Source: Kineosporia corallincola (lineage in GTDB: Bacteria > Actinomycetota > Actinomycetes > Actinomycetales > Kineosporiaceae). Taken from it: a stretch of DNA of 64,000 bases. Every line of letters starts with the position of its first letter. Position 1 is the first letter of the stretch. A program made the position numbers and the translations under genes. Shown here one piece after another: positions 41,701-53,700 of the stretch. Below the pieces are notes generated by a model. It saw only the letters and a program-made list of their open reading frames with translations. It did no database searches and was not told where the DNA came from. Where the stretch lies: the NCBI RefSeq assembly GCF_018499875.1, contig NZ_JAHBAY010000018.1, positions 112,222 to 176,221 on the forward strand, read 5' to 3'.

Positions 41701-44700
41701 GGCCGTCCTCGGCCACCGGGCGGGCCGGCACCGGGTCGCCGGAGCGGTGCAGGGTGAGCGTGTCCGGGGTGCTCAGGCGCACCCAGTGCAGGCTGCCGGC
41801 GGCGCCGGCGGGCACGCTCTCCCCGCCCGGGGCGACCCACAGACCGGAGCGCTCGCCGGGCTCGGAAAGGTTTTCGCCGTCCATTGTTTCGGGCGCCGGC
41901 GGAACCCGGAAACCGGACCCGAGGTCGTCCACCAGCCAGCCCCGCGCCCCGCCGGGCACGGTGGCCGGGCGCACCCGCACCCAGCTGCCGAGCCCACGGC
42001 CCAGCTGCGGAACCAGGTCACCGGTGCGCAGGTCGGGCAGACCGGTCGCGATGATCAGGTCCAGCCCGAGCGAGTCCACCAGGTCCCGGGCAAAGCTCTC
42101 GGCCAGGTTCGGGGTCCAGATCCGCACGGACAGGCCAGCGGAGGCGTTCTCGCGCAGGTAGTTCTCGATCTCACCGCGAATCTGCGCCGGCGTCGCCGGG
42201 CCGGCCACCAGCAGGGACAGGCGGTTCGGCTCGACCGGGAGCGCGACCGGGCGCGGGCTGCCCGCCGGGGTGATGACGACGGCGCCACCGACCTGCCCGG
42301 TGACCCAGCCGACCGACTGCGGGACCGCCTGCGAGATCGACTGCGAGATCGGCTGCGGGGACGAGGGGTTCAGGTGCTGCCCGAAGTCGTCCGGAGCGCC
42401 GTAGGCCGGCGGGACGTCCTCGGCGGGCGGCCGGTCGGCCCAGTCGTCCGCGGCCGCCGGGGCGACGTAGTCCGGCGGGTTCTCGAAGTCCGGCAGGTCG
42501 TAACCGATCTCCCGGAAGATGCTGTTGAGCTCGCTGCCCCGGCCCTGCCGGAACAGGTCCTGGATCAGCCCGAACACGTCCAGGTCGGCGGCCTCGAAGG
42601 ACGCCAGCGGACGGTCCGCGGCGGCCACGGCCTGCGCGGCCCGCATCCGGTACCAGTCGCCGTCGTAGTCCGCCCAGGTGGTGGCCCGGGTGGCGCCCGG
42701 CAGCGTGATCACCCGGCTGCCCACCCGCCGGATCCGGGTGGTGTCGAACAGCAGGTTGACCTGGAAGTACCGGGTCCCGTGGACGACGATCGGGCTCACC
42801 CACACGGTCAGGGTGTCCCGGCGGTTGCCCAGCAGCCGGTGGGGCAGCGTGGACTCCAGCACGACGCCGGAGGTCTGCGCCTCCTGGACCAGGTTCCACA
42901 GCTCGGTCATCGAGTCGTGCAGGAAGCGCCATTCCAGGACCTGGGCACCGGTCTCGTCGACCAGCGCGGGCACCGTCTTCGGCACCCCTCCGTTCCGGAA
43001 CGCCTGGTAGTCGTAGGTACTGAACAGGTCGTACCCGAACGCGTCCATGCCCTGCTTGATCACGTCGAGCAGCTGCTGCGTCGTGCTGCCGCTGGGCACG
43101 CTCGTCGTACCGGCGGGCCAGATCGGCTGGCCCTCCCGAACCTGGACCGGGCCGTGGGCGACGACGACCGGGTGGCCGTCCAGGCCGGGCGCGGTGAACA
43201 GCCGCCGGTGGGTCAGCGGGTCACCGGACGAGCGGTAGGTCTCGTACACCAGGTCCAGCGGAGCGGTCTGGCGGGCCAGGTCGGCGGCCTCGTGCGGCCG
43301 CAGCTGGTAGCTCATCGTCAGCGCGTGACGCTGGGGGTCGAACTGCCGCTGGTGCCGCATCCACTCGATGAACTCCGGGGCAGAGATCTCGTGCGAGCCG
43401 TCCAGCGCCGAGCTCAGGGTCCAGCGGTCGCTGTCGTTGAACGGCCGGGACAGGGTGGCCCGGGACAGGTGGGCATTCTCCAGCCCGAGGAAGTCCAGGT
43501 CGCTGTGGTCGCTGTCGCTGCCGTTGTCGTTGCCGCCCCAGGACGTTCGGCCGGCCGGTGCCGAGGTCTCCCCCGGCGCCAGGGACTGCGCGAAGTAGGC
43601 CGCGAAATCGCTCTCGGCCACCGACATCCCGCTGATGTCGATCGGCTGGGCCGGCTCGATCGCCCGGATCGAGACCGCCGCCTCGAAGGCGTCCAGCGAC
43701 ACTCCGGTGGCGTAGGCGTGGGCGCGCAACCGCGGGTCCAGGCCACCGAGGATCTCCAGCAGCGTGCGCACCTGGGCCGGGGTGAAGTCGTCCAACCCGG
43801 GCACGTGGACGGTGATCTGGAAGGCGAAGTAGTCGCCCAGACGCGGGTCCTTCGCATGCGTCCCGGTCTCCAGGTGGCCCGGCCCGGTCACCAGCAGACC
43901 GGAGGAGATCACCTCGACCCGCAGGTCGGCGCGCTCGAAGACGTTGGCCGGCCCGGGGACCGGGGTGAGCAGGCCGTCGGCGATCCAGCCGGGCCGCACG
44001 TCGAGCAGCTCGGCGCTGCCGCCCGGCAGGAACCGGATCGCCCGCGCCATCGAGTCGGGCTCCGAGCCGGTCGAGAGCTCCTGCACGACAGGACGTTCCA
44101 GGATGTCGGCCAGCCGGTCCAGGTACAGCGGCAGGTAGACCTGGACCGAGCCCCAGTCCATCCGGTAGTCGTCGCCCTCGAGGCGGAGCGTGCCACCGAC
44201 CGGGACCGGGATCGTGCGCGCGCCGGTGGCCGCGCTCCAGCGCATCACCTGTTCCTGGGCCAGGTCGGCCTCCTGGCCCAGGCGGACCTCCTGGGTCCGC
44301 ACCGCCTGCCGCTCCGGGGAGAAGGCCGGGAGGTACGGCCGGTCCTGCGCCTCGGCCGGCGTCAGACCGTCGGACGGCTCGTCGGCCTGGGCCAGGTACT
44401 GCTTCAGCTGCCCGCGCAGGCCGGTCAGGAACTCGTGCTGCTCGCGCCAGGCGTCCAGCACCGCCTGCTGGGCTGCGGTCAGGTCGGCCTCGGTCAGCCG
44501 GGCCTGCGCGACCAGCTCCCGGACCTCGTCCAGCCGGGTCAGCGCCGGGGCCACGACGGCCCGGTGATGGTCGAAGGCCTCACGCAGATACAGGTTCGGC
44601 GCGGTGTCGCCGCCCCGGGCCAGCCGCACCAGGTCGATCAGGTCACGGGGCGTGGCCCGGTCGATGTTGGCGTTCATCATGGCCCGCAGGTTGTCCAGGC

Positions 44701-47700
44701 CGGTGGCCGGGCGCTGCCGGGTGAAGGCCCCGAACCGGGCCGCCTCGGCGGCGGTCCGCAGCCGGATCGTCTGGCGCATGACCTGGCTGAACTTCGGATA
44801 CCGGTCCATCCGGGCGAGCCGGTGCCCGCGCTCGTGGTGCAGGACGGCGGGGGCGGTGCTGATCCGCACCTGGTTCACGTTCACCGGCAGGTCCGAACGG
44901 TCCGAGACCTGCACCGTGTGCTCGGCCGGCGCGTCGACGACGCGCTCCGGGTTCACCCGGACATAGGCGATCTCGCCGTCGACCTCCACCGGCGCGGTGC
45001 TGTTCCAGGCCCGCTCCAGGTCCGCGGCGTCCGCCCGCCAGAGCGCGTCCAGCTCGGCCGGGCTGATCCCGTCGGCCGGGATCAGCCGCTCGGTGACGGT
45101 GTACTCGTAGACCACCACGCCCGGTCGGCCCGGCACCTCGAACCGGCGGACCACCAGGTCTTTCGGGGCCGAGGCCCAGGCGGTGGCCTGGGGCTGGTAG
45201 TGCGCCAGCTCGGCGCGGAACACCAGCTGACGGGCGTCCCGCTCGGGGTCGTTCTTCGCGATCGCGACCAGCGCCTGGACCTGCTCCAGCGCGGTGCCGT
45301 CCACCACCTCGGCCCGCGGCATCATCGTGAGCAGGAGACGCCGCATCTCCTCCAGCATCGTCCGGTACTGCTCGGGCGTCTGCCAGTACGGCCGGTGCCC
45401 GCCGCGCTCCAGCACGTCCCACCAGGAGCGGCCGGGGCTGTAGAAGACGTCGCTCTGCCCGCGGTACATGGCGCTGACCCGCACCGGCTCGACCGCGGCG
45501 CGCATCGCCGGGGTGATCGGCGGCAGCGAGTGGTCGGCGAAGGCCGGCATCCGCATCGCGCCGTCCGGGACGAACGCCCCGGCGGACGAGTACGACGGGT
45601 TCGGAACGGTTCCCAGGTCGAGGCGCGGCACCCCGGCCAGGCCCTGGATCAGGCCGTCGGCCACGTACTGCCGCACCCGCCGGTTCAGGATCGGGTCGGG
45701 GATCTCGTAGGTGACCGACACGGCGTCCGTCGACGGGGTCTGCCGCAGGGCCCGCGGCGAGATCCCGTGGCGGGTGGAGAAGACCAGGCCGGCGGCGGTG
45801 CGGGTGGCCAGGACCCGCTGCTCCAGCTGGTTGGCGTCGGTGACCCAGAAGCTCTCCGGCACCGAGACCAGCCCCTCCCACTCCGGGGACGGGTACAGCG
45901 CGCGGCCGGTCAGGCTGACCGTGGCGTCGTCGCCGGAACGGTGGGCCAGCAGCCAGCCACGGGTCACGTCGGTGCCCTCGACCGGGCCGACCCGCACGCC
46001 GCCCTCGAACGGCACGACCGCTTCGGCGCTGAACCAGAACCGGATGCCGTGCTCCAGCGCGAACTGCTCGGCCAGGTACTCCGGCAGGTACGACACCAGC
46101 AGCCGCGCGCCGTCCAGGCGGTCGGCGTGAGCGGCGACGAATGCCTCCAGCTGACGCCGCACCTCCAGGCCGGAGGCGTTCGGCACGATCAGCGTGCCGT
46201 CCTCGTTCACCCGGGCGATCGTCAGGGTGCCGTCGACCTCGGCGCGGGACACGAAGCCCGGCCCCTGGCCCAGGTCCCAGCCCGCGGTGGGAAGTTCCGG
46301 CTCGGACAGGCGGGGAGCGATCTCCGCCGCGGGCAGCGGCTTCAGGTGCTCCAGGTCGACGCCCTCGCCCTGGTGCAGCCACGGCGAGTCGGCGAGCGGG
46401 CGCATCTGCGGCTGCTGGGCCAGGCGCGGCCGGGCCTCGTCCGGGGTGAACCGCAGCCAGGCCGGGCCGCGGCCCCGGCCCAGGTCGACGTGCGCCAGGA
46501 CCGGCTGGTCGATGGTGGTGGCCAGGTGCTGGGCCAGCGGGCGGGTCTCCCGGGGCAGGCCCTCTGGGGCGGTCAGCACGACCTGATCGGCCCAGTCGCG
46601 CACCAGGTTCCAGCCCTCGGCCAGGGGCAGCGGCGGCCATCCCCCGGTCGAGGTGGGTGCGGCCGGGGCAGGGATCAGGCTCGCCGGGTCCAGCGCGGGA
46701 GCCGTCGCCGGACGGCTGTTCGCCAGTGCCACGGTGTCGTCCAGCGCGGTCTGGGCCGTCCGGAGAGCGTTCTCGGCCCCGGTCACGTCGACCGTGGGGA
46801 TCGTCAGCTGCGGGAACTCGTCCTGGAGCCGGGTCTGGGCGGCGGCGCGGGCCACGGCCCGGCGGTGGGCGGTGAAGGCGGTGTCGCGCAGCGCGGTCAG
46901 GGCGGGGACCAGCTCCTGGGCGGCGACGCCCTGGGCCCAGGCGATCAGGGCGGAATTCTCCCGCGGGACCGGGCCGGCCGGGTTCACGGCGGCCACCGCG
47001 GGCGGCCGCTCCTGCCCGGCGGGGACCGTCAGCGTGTCGAACAGCCAGTTCGCCAGCGGGATCTCAGGCCTGGAACCGTCCGCGATCCAGATGTCGGGGT
47101 GCCGCTCGGCCGACGCCCTGGCGAGCATCCGGCGGCTGCGCTCGTCGCCCAGGGCACGCAGTTCCGGCACGGGTGAAAGCCGGAGCACCACGGAGGTGCC
47201 GGTGCGGTGCTGGATCAGCTCCAGCGCCCATTCGTATCCCTGCTGTTGGGTGGCCAGATCGACGATCAGGTCGTCGAACCCGGCCGGGCGCACGCCGGTG
47301 GACGCCTCGCGGTCGCCGATCTCGCGGCGCAGCGCGGTGATGATGCCGTCGACGGCGAGTGTGTAGTTGTCGTAGGCCGGGCGCACGTCGGTCACGGCGT
47401 ACGCGGCGATCTGCTCCCAGTCGGTGTCGCCGGCGTTGGCCCGGTCGACCTCGTCCAGGGTCTCGTCCAGCGGGGCCAGCGCCTGCGCGGCGAGCGTCCG
47501 GAAGTCGTCCAGCTCGTGCACGCCGTCCAGTTCCGGCAGCTGCTGGACGGCGGTCCCGCCGATCCGCCGCAGCGGCTCGAGCTCCGGCAGGACGTCGACC
47601 GCGCCGTTCGGGGCGGCATCCAGCTCGGGGTTCGGGTCGAGCACGGGGTTCGGGTCGAGCACGGGGTTCGCGTCGAGCAGGTCCGCCGGGCTGGTCCAGG

Positions 47701-50700
47701 CGCCCCTGGACCCGTCGGTGTGCCGCTCGTCGAGGCGCTGCCCGAACGAGGGCAGGACCGGCTCCGCACCGGGCTCGAAGATGCTTTCGTCCGGGCTCAG
47801 GAAGGCGTTCCAGTCGGTGACCCCGCCGTAGGCGCCGAACTCGCCGACGGTGCTGGGAGCGCCGGTGCTGCCACGGTCGCCGTAGCTGCTGCCGGCGTCG
47901 TCGTCCCCGGCCAGATCGGTTGCCGGACGGTCGGTCACGGCCAGGTCGTAGACCTCGACCAGGCGGGTCATGGCGCTGAGCACGTCCTCGGTCAGCGACC
48001 GGCCGATCGTGCCGAAGGCCGGGGCGGTCGAGGGACCGGCCTGCCCCTCGCGCACCGGCGTCGCCGAACCGTGGAACAGCATCGCCGCGGCGATCGGGAC
48101 CACCGCGTCACGCAGGGCGTCGGTGCCCGGGGCGGTGGAGGTCTCCAGCCGGGTGCCCGCGGCCTCGCCGACCAGGCCGGAGGCGATCCGCGAGAGCTCG
48201 ATCTCCTCGGTGACGCGCAACTCGGACAGGATGCTCCCGGCCGCCGCGGAACTGCGGGCCAGCCAGCCGTCGGCCAGCGCGCCGAACTCCGCCGCCCCGG
48301 CGGCCCGCAGGTCACCGAGCTCGCCGAGGGTGGCCATCACCAGCTCGGTGGAGAAGCCGTCCAGCCGGGGCCGGTCGGCCGGCTCCGGGGTGGCGACACG
48401 CTCCGGCTGCTTGCCGAGAACCCTCTCGGACGGCCCGTTTCCGGCCAGGTGGTCGAGGGAGAAGTCCGGGTGGCTCTCGTCCCAGTCCTCGATCTGGACC
48501 CGGGGCGTCTGCGGGATGGGCGCAGAGGTCAGGACCTGCTCGATCGTGGGCAGCGGTTCGTCGCGCGCCGGGTCGAGGAGATCATCGGGATCAACGGACG
48601 ACGCGAGACCCGCCCCCCGCGTCCCGTCGTTCCGGGCACCGTCATTCCGGGCACCGTCATTCCGGGCACCGTCGTTCCAGGCCCCGTCGTTCCGGGCACC
48701 GTCATTCCAGGCCCCGTCATTCCAGGCCCCGGCGGTCCAGGCCCCGGCGGTCCAGTCACCGCCGGCCAGGGCACCGTCCAGCGACAGGCCGCCGGTGCTC
48801 CGCAGCGGCGAGGAGCCGAAGCCGAAGAACCGGGGCTCGGCCTCCTCCGGCTCCAGCAGCGAGCCGGGGTTCGGCTGCCCGGTGACCAGCGCGCCGAAGT
48901 CGTCGAACCGGAAACCGTTGCGCGGCAGGCGCGGGAACTGCGGCTCCGGCTCGAAGATGTCGGCCTTCACCGGGTCGGACAGCGCACCGGCCGGCTGGGA
49001 ACCACCGGACACCATCTGGTCGAACAGCGCGGCGTCGGTGAGCGCTGTGTCGAGCAGCTCGGCCTCGGCCAGGTCAGACCCGGCCAACTCGGTTCCGGCC
49101 AACTCGGTTCCGGCCAACTCGGTTCCGGCCAACTCGGTTCCGGCCAACTCGGTTCCGGCCAACTCGGTTCCGGCCAACTCGGTTCCGGCCAACTCGGTTC
49201 CGGCCAACTCGGTTCCGGTCAGATCAGACCCGGCCAGCTCGGCCCCGGTCAGCTCGGCCCCGGTCAGCTCGGCCGCCGGCCGATCCGTCCCGGCCAGATC
49301 AGTCCCGGCCAGATCAGTCCCGGCCAGCTCCGTCCCGGCCAGATCAGTCCCGGTCAGTCCCGTCCCGACACCCGTCGTCTCACCCGAAACAACCGCACCG
49401 GAAGCATTTCCGGATGCCGCAGCCGGATCAGCCAGCAGTTCCTGAACCGAAGCCGGAAGGTGACCGGCGTCGACCGGGACGGCCGCGTCGTCCACCGTCG
49501 GAGTCGGCTCGACCACCGGGGGCGCGATCTGTGGCGGCGTCTCGGTGCTGCGCAGCAGGATGTCGGAGAGCACCCAGCGGGTCGTCGCGCCGTCCGGAGA
49601 GACCACCCGGAAGAGCGCGACCGCCCGCACCCGGTGACCGAGAAGGCCGGTCCCGGCCGCATTTTCCATCACCGTACCGAACCGCAGCAGTTCCCGCCGC
49701 TGGGTGGCCTGGGTGCTGACGTCACCGGCGCCGGAGGTGTCGCCCCAGATCGGCGCGATCGGGCCGGATCGGTTGATCGGCTCGCCGTCGTAGCTCTGGC
49801 CCAGCGTGATGCTGCGCGAGGTGGAGGAGCTCGTCGTGTTGGTCACCGAGTCGTTGGAGACCTCGATGTGGTCGATCGCGATGTCGCGGCTGGCCCGCTC
49901 GATCCGCGGGGAGTACAGCACCATCTCGATCCGCGCGGACGCGCCCGGCCGGGACAGGAACGCCGAGGTACCGGCCCGGGTGGCCAGTTTCAGCTCACCG
50001 GTCTCGATGAACTGGTTCAGCCGGATGAACATGCCCTCGCTGGAGGACGAGGTCTGCGGGGTGAGCCCACGCGTCCAGTTCGGGTCGGCCTCGGTCAGGG
50101 CCTGGCGCAGCTGGTCGATGCCGGGCAGGTCGTAGATCTGCACGGGGCGCTGCGGCAGCCAGGTCGGGTCGGCCAGGAACCGCGGCCAGGTCTCCATCTC
50201 GATCGCGACATCACCCGTGCGCGGCGCCGTCTCGCCGATCCCGGCCAGTGGGTCGACCCGGAACAGCTGCGGGGACTCCAGCAGGTTGGCGCTGGTCTCG
50301 CCTGCCGCCTGGGCGTTCTCGCGGTTGTGGAACCGGATCGTCACGTCGGCGGGGACCACCGCGTGGGCGCTGTCCTCGATCTCCTCGACGACCGGCGCCG
50401 GACGGCCCGCCTCGGTGTCGACCTCGAGGCCGAGCGCGTTCAGGCCGTTCAGGGCCGCCTGCTCGGCGGCCCGGTCGAAGGCCTGGAACACCCGCTGGAT
50501 CAGGGCCGTGGCCAGGTGGATGTACGGCACCACCAGCACGCCGAGCCCCTGCGCCACCAGCGACGCGGCTCCCTGCACGACCACCGAGAAGGCGGCGTGC
50601 CAGAGGCGTTCCACCTCGACCGTGACCTCGTAGTGGTACGGCACGGTGAACTCGCTGGTGGTGTTCATGCTCCGCTGCCAGGTGCGCAGCTCCCGGGTCG

Positions 50701-53700
50701 AGACCTGGGTGTGCGACACGTCGGTGCGGAACTCGCCGGCCGCGATCGGGGTGATCGTCTGGTCGGCGGTGACCCCGGTCGGGCGGAAGTTCAGCTGGTT
50801 GGTCCGGGTCGAGGTGTCGGTGACCCGGGTCCGGCCCGCCTGCTGACCGGGCAGAGCGGTGCCCCGCGCGCTGATGTGCGAGATCACCGTGTCCAGGCCG
50901 CCGGTCGCCACCGCGCGGCCCCGCACCTCGGCCAGGCCCGCCAGGTCGGCCGGGTGGGCGTTCAGCGTGATCGTGACGATCTGCGGCCCGAACCAGGACC
51001 GGAAGATCCCGCGCAGCCGGGCCTGGCCCTCAGGGCCCAGGTTGACCAGCGTGCGCAGGCCCAGGGTGCTGGCGTACTCGTTGATCCGGGTCCGCAGGCC
51101 GGGCAGGTAGGTGCTCGATCCGGGCGTCATGATGCCCGGGGCGTTCGCCTCGACCATCCGCACGATCCGGGCGTCCAGACCAGAACGGCCGGTGCTCACG
51201 TCGACGCCGGTGACCGTGCCGTAGCCGATCTGGCCGCCGGTGTCGCCGTACCAGGCCGGCAGCCGCAGCTCACGCGGGCCGGGCGCCGGGATCTCGCGGG
51301 CGCCCTCGACACCCGCGTCCCGCTGCCGGATCAGCTCGGCCAGCTGCGGGTGGTTGTGCAGGTCGTTGTCGACGAGATGGAACTGCACGCCCTCGGCGAC
51401 CTCGACAGCCTTACGGAACTGCGAGCGTCCCAGGTTCGTGAGCGTGTTCACGCCCACGTTCCGGGTGCCGACGTTCACCGTGACGACGTAGACGGCCCGG
51501 GCCGAGAAACGGTGGCTGTGGACCGTGTCCTCGGTGGTCACCCGCATCGTGCTGGTGTTGTCACCGGTCGACTCGGCGTGCGAGCCGCCGCGGCCGAACA
51601 GGTACTGGCCGCCCGGGCGGAAGTGGTGCCCGGACCGGTTGGCCGTCACACCGCTGCGACCGGACTGGCTGGTCGTCGTCCCCAGGTTGTTCCCGGTGGT
51701 CGACTGGAGCCAGCGCTCGGCGTCCAGCGGCGGGGCCGCGGACAGCGCGCTCACGTCGGTCAGATACCCGCGGACCTCGATCGAGACGTCCGTCCCGGCC
51801 AGGTAGCCGGAGGTGACGACGCCCTCGACCAGGTAGCCGTCACGGAAGATCCGCAGCGGGTTGCCGTGCAGGTGCTCGGCCGAGAACACGCTCTGGAGCA
51901 TCGTGTTCGCGCTCGACTCGGGCGAGGTCAGCCCCTCGCCGAACATCGCCTGGCCGGCCACCCGGGCCGCCGTGGTCTCCGAGAGCCAGTGCGCGGCACC
52001 GACGACCAGGTCGCCCAGGAATCCGAGCACCGAGCGCGGGGGAACCACCATCGCGGCGCCGTGCGGGACCGGGATCGTCAGCGGGGCAGCAGGTTCCGGG
52101 TTTCGCTCCGGGGCCAGCACCGCGGGCTCCGGGCGCGCGATCAGGTTTCCGGCCGTCGGCCAGGCACCCGGAACCAGGCTTCCCGGATCGACGGTGGAGG
52201 TGTCGGTCTCCTCCTCGAGCGCGTCCCTGAGGCCGAGGGCCTCGCGGACCAGGCGCTGGAGCGCGCCGCTGCCCTCGACCCACTCGACCAGGGCCGTCTC
52301 CGGCATGGTCAGGACGCCCTGGGCGGCAACCGCTTCCGGGGTCCGGGCGGCCAGGCGCAGCTCGTCCTGGGCGGTGACGTCACGGGACGCCGGCAGCTGC
52401 GGGCGCGGGGCCCGCGTGGGCTCGGTCAGGGTGCGGAAGGTCGGCACGGCCAGGGTGACCAGGCCGTCCACCGGCGCGAGCACCGGGGCCTCACCGTAGG
52501 AGTAGGAGACGTCCAGCGTGTGCGTCGCCGGAATCTCGAACAGCTCGGTGCCCTGCGACGTCGGGCTGAGCATGTAGTACTCGTGCCCGGTGCCGAGGCT
52601 GGCGCCGACGCTGTGCGAGGTCGATCCGGCGTGGGTGTACTGCCCGCCGACGCTCGCACCGCCGACGTACGACCCGTCGGAGACGTCGCCGCCGGCCTGG
52701 GCCGAGCCGCTGACGTTCGCGTTCCACGACAGCGGGGTGATCGAGGAGGTCTCCTCGCCCGGCATCGTCGAGCCGATGAAGTTCAGCGTCTGGGTGCGCG
52801 GCAGGTTCTTGACCTGGCGCACACCCGCCTCGTCGCCCTCGGCCAGATAGCGCCGGACGGTCTTCAGGTTGGCCGAGACCTTGTGCGTACCGGCCTTGCC
52901 CGGCATCTCGAAGGTGGTCAGCGAGCCGCCGTCGATGGCGTCGTCCAGCCCGCCGCGCAGACCTGCCCGCGAGCGCATCTGGTCAAGCTTCTGCTGGTTC
53001 TTCAGGCGGGCGGCGCTGATCGCGTCCGGGCCGAGGATCGCCCGGGCGAAGCGGTTGTCGGTCAGGGCCTCGAAGGCCGCGCCGGCCGTGCCCGGCTCGC
53101 CCACCGGGGGCAGGAAGCCCTCGGCGCGCAGGAACTGCTCCAGGCCGTCGAACAGCGGTGTGGTGCCGGTGACGTCGGTGGCGGAGGTGGACAGGCCCAG
53201 GACCCGCAGGTGCAGGAGCTCGGCCGGCAGGTGCCGGACCTCGGTGACCGGGCCGTCGATGACGCTCGCCTGCGGCACCTGGAGCACGGCCGGGTAGGTG
53301 GTCTCCGGGATCTCCAGGCGGGAGCCGGCGACCGGGCGCACCGGGCCGCCGTCGGGGCGGACCAGCTCGAACCGGAACCGGACCCGCGCACCGGCCCGGG
53401 GCATGACGCCGGCGGCGCGCAGCGAACGGACCAGGCGGGCGCTGCCGCCGGATCCGAGGGTGTGGGCGTGCTGGTAGGTACCGTTGGCGCCGAAGCCGAA
53501 CCGGCCGGCGCTGGGCGCGATCTCGGGGGCGAACCCGAAGCTCAGGTCGGCGCCCGCGCCGGAGGCGTTGGCGGTGGTCACCGACGTCTGGCCACGCATC
53601 GAGCGGACCACGTAGGCCTCGAGCACACCGTTCTGGAGCGGCGGCCCGGCCGGGGTCAGGTCGCCCACCAGACCGGCGCTCACCCGCAGGTACCCGACCG

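Noticed and set aside
49081..49215. CRISPR array
   Set aside because: The 15-bp units are directly adjacent with no spacers and lie in frame within a coding region.
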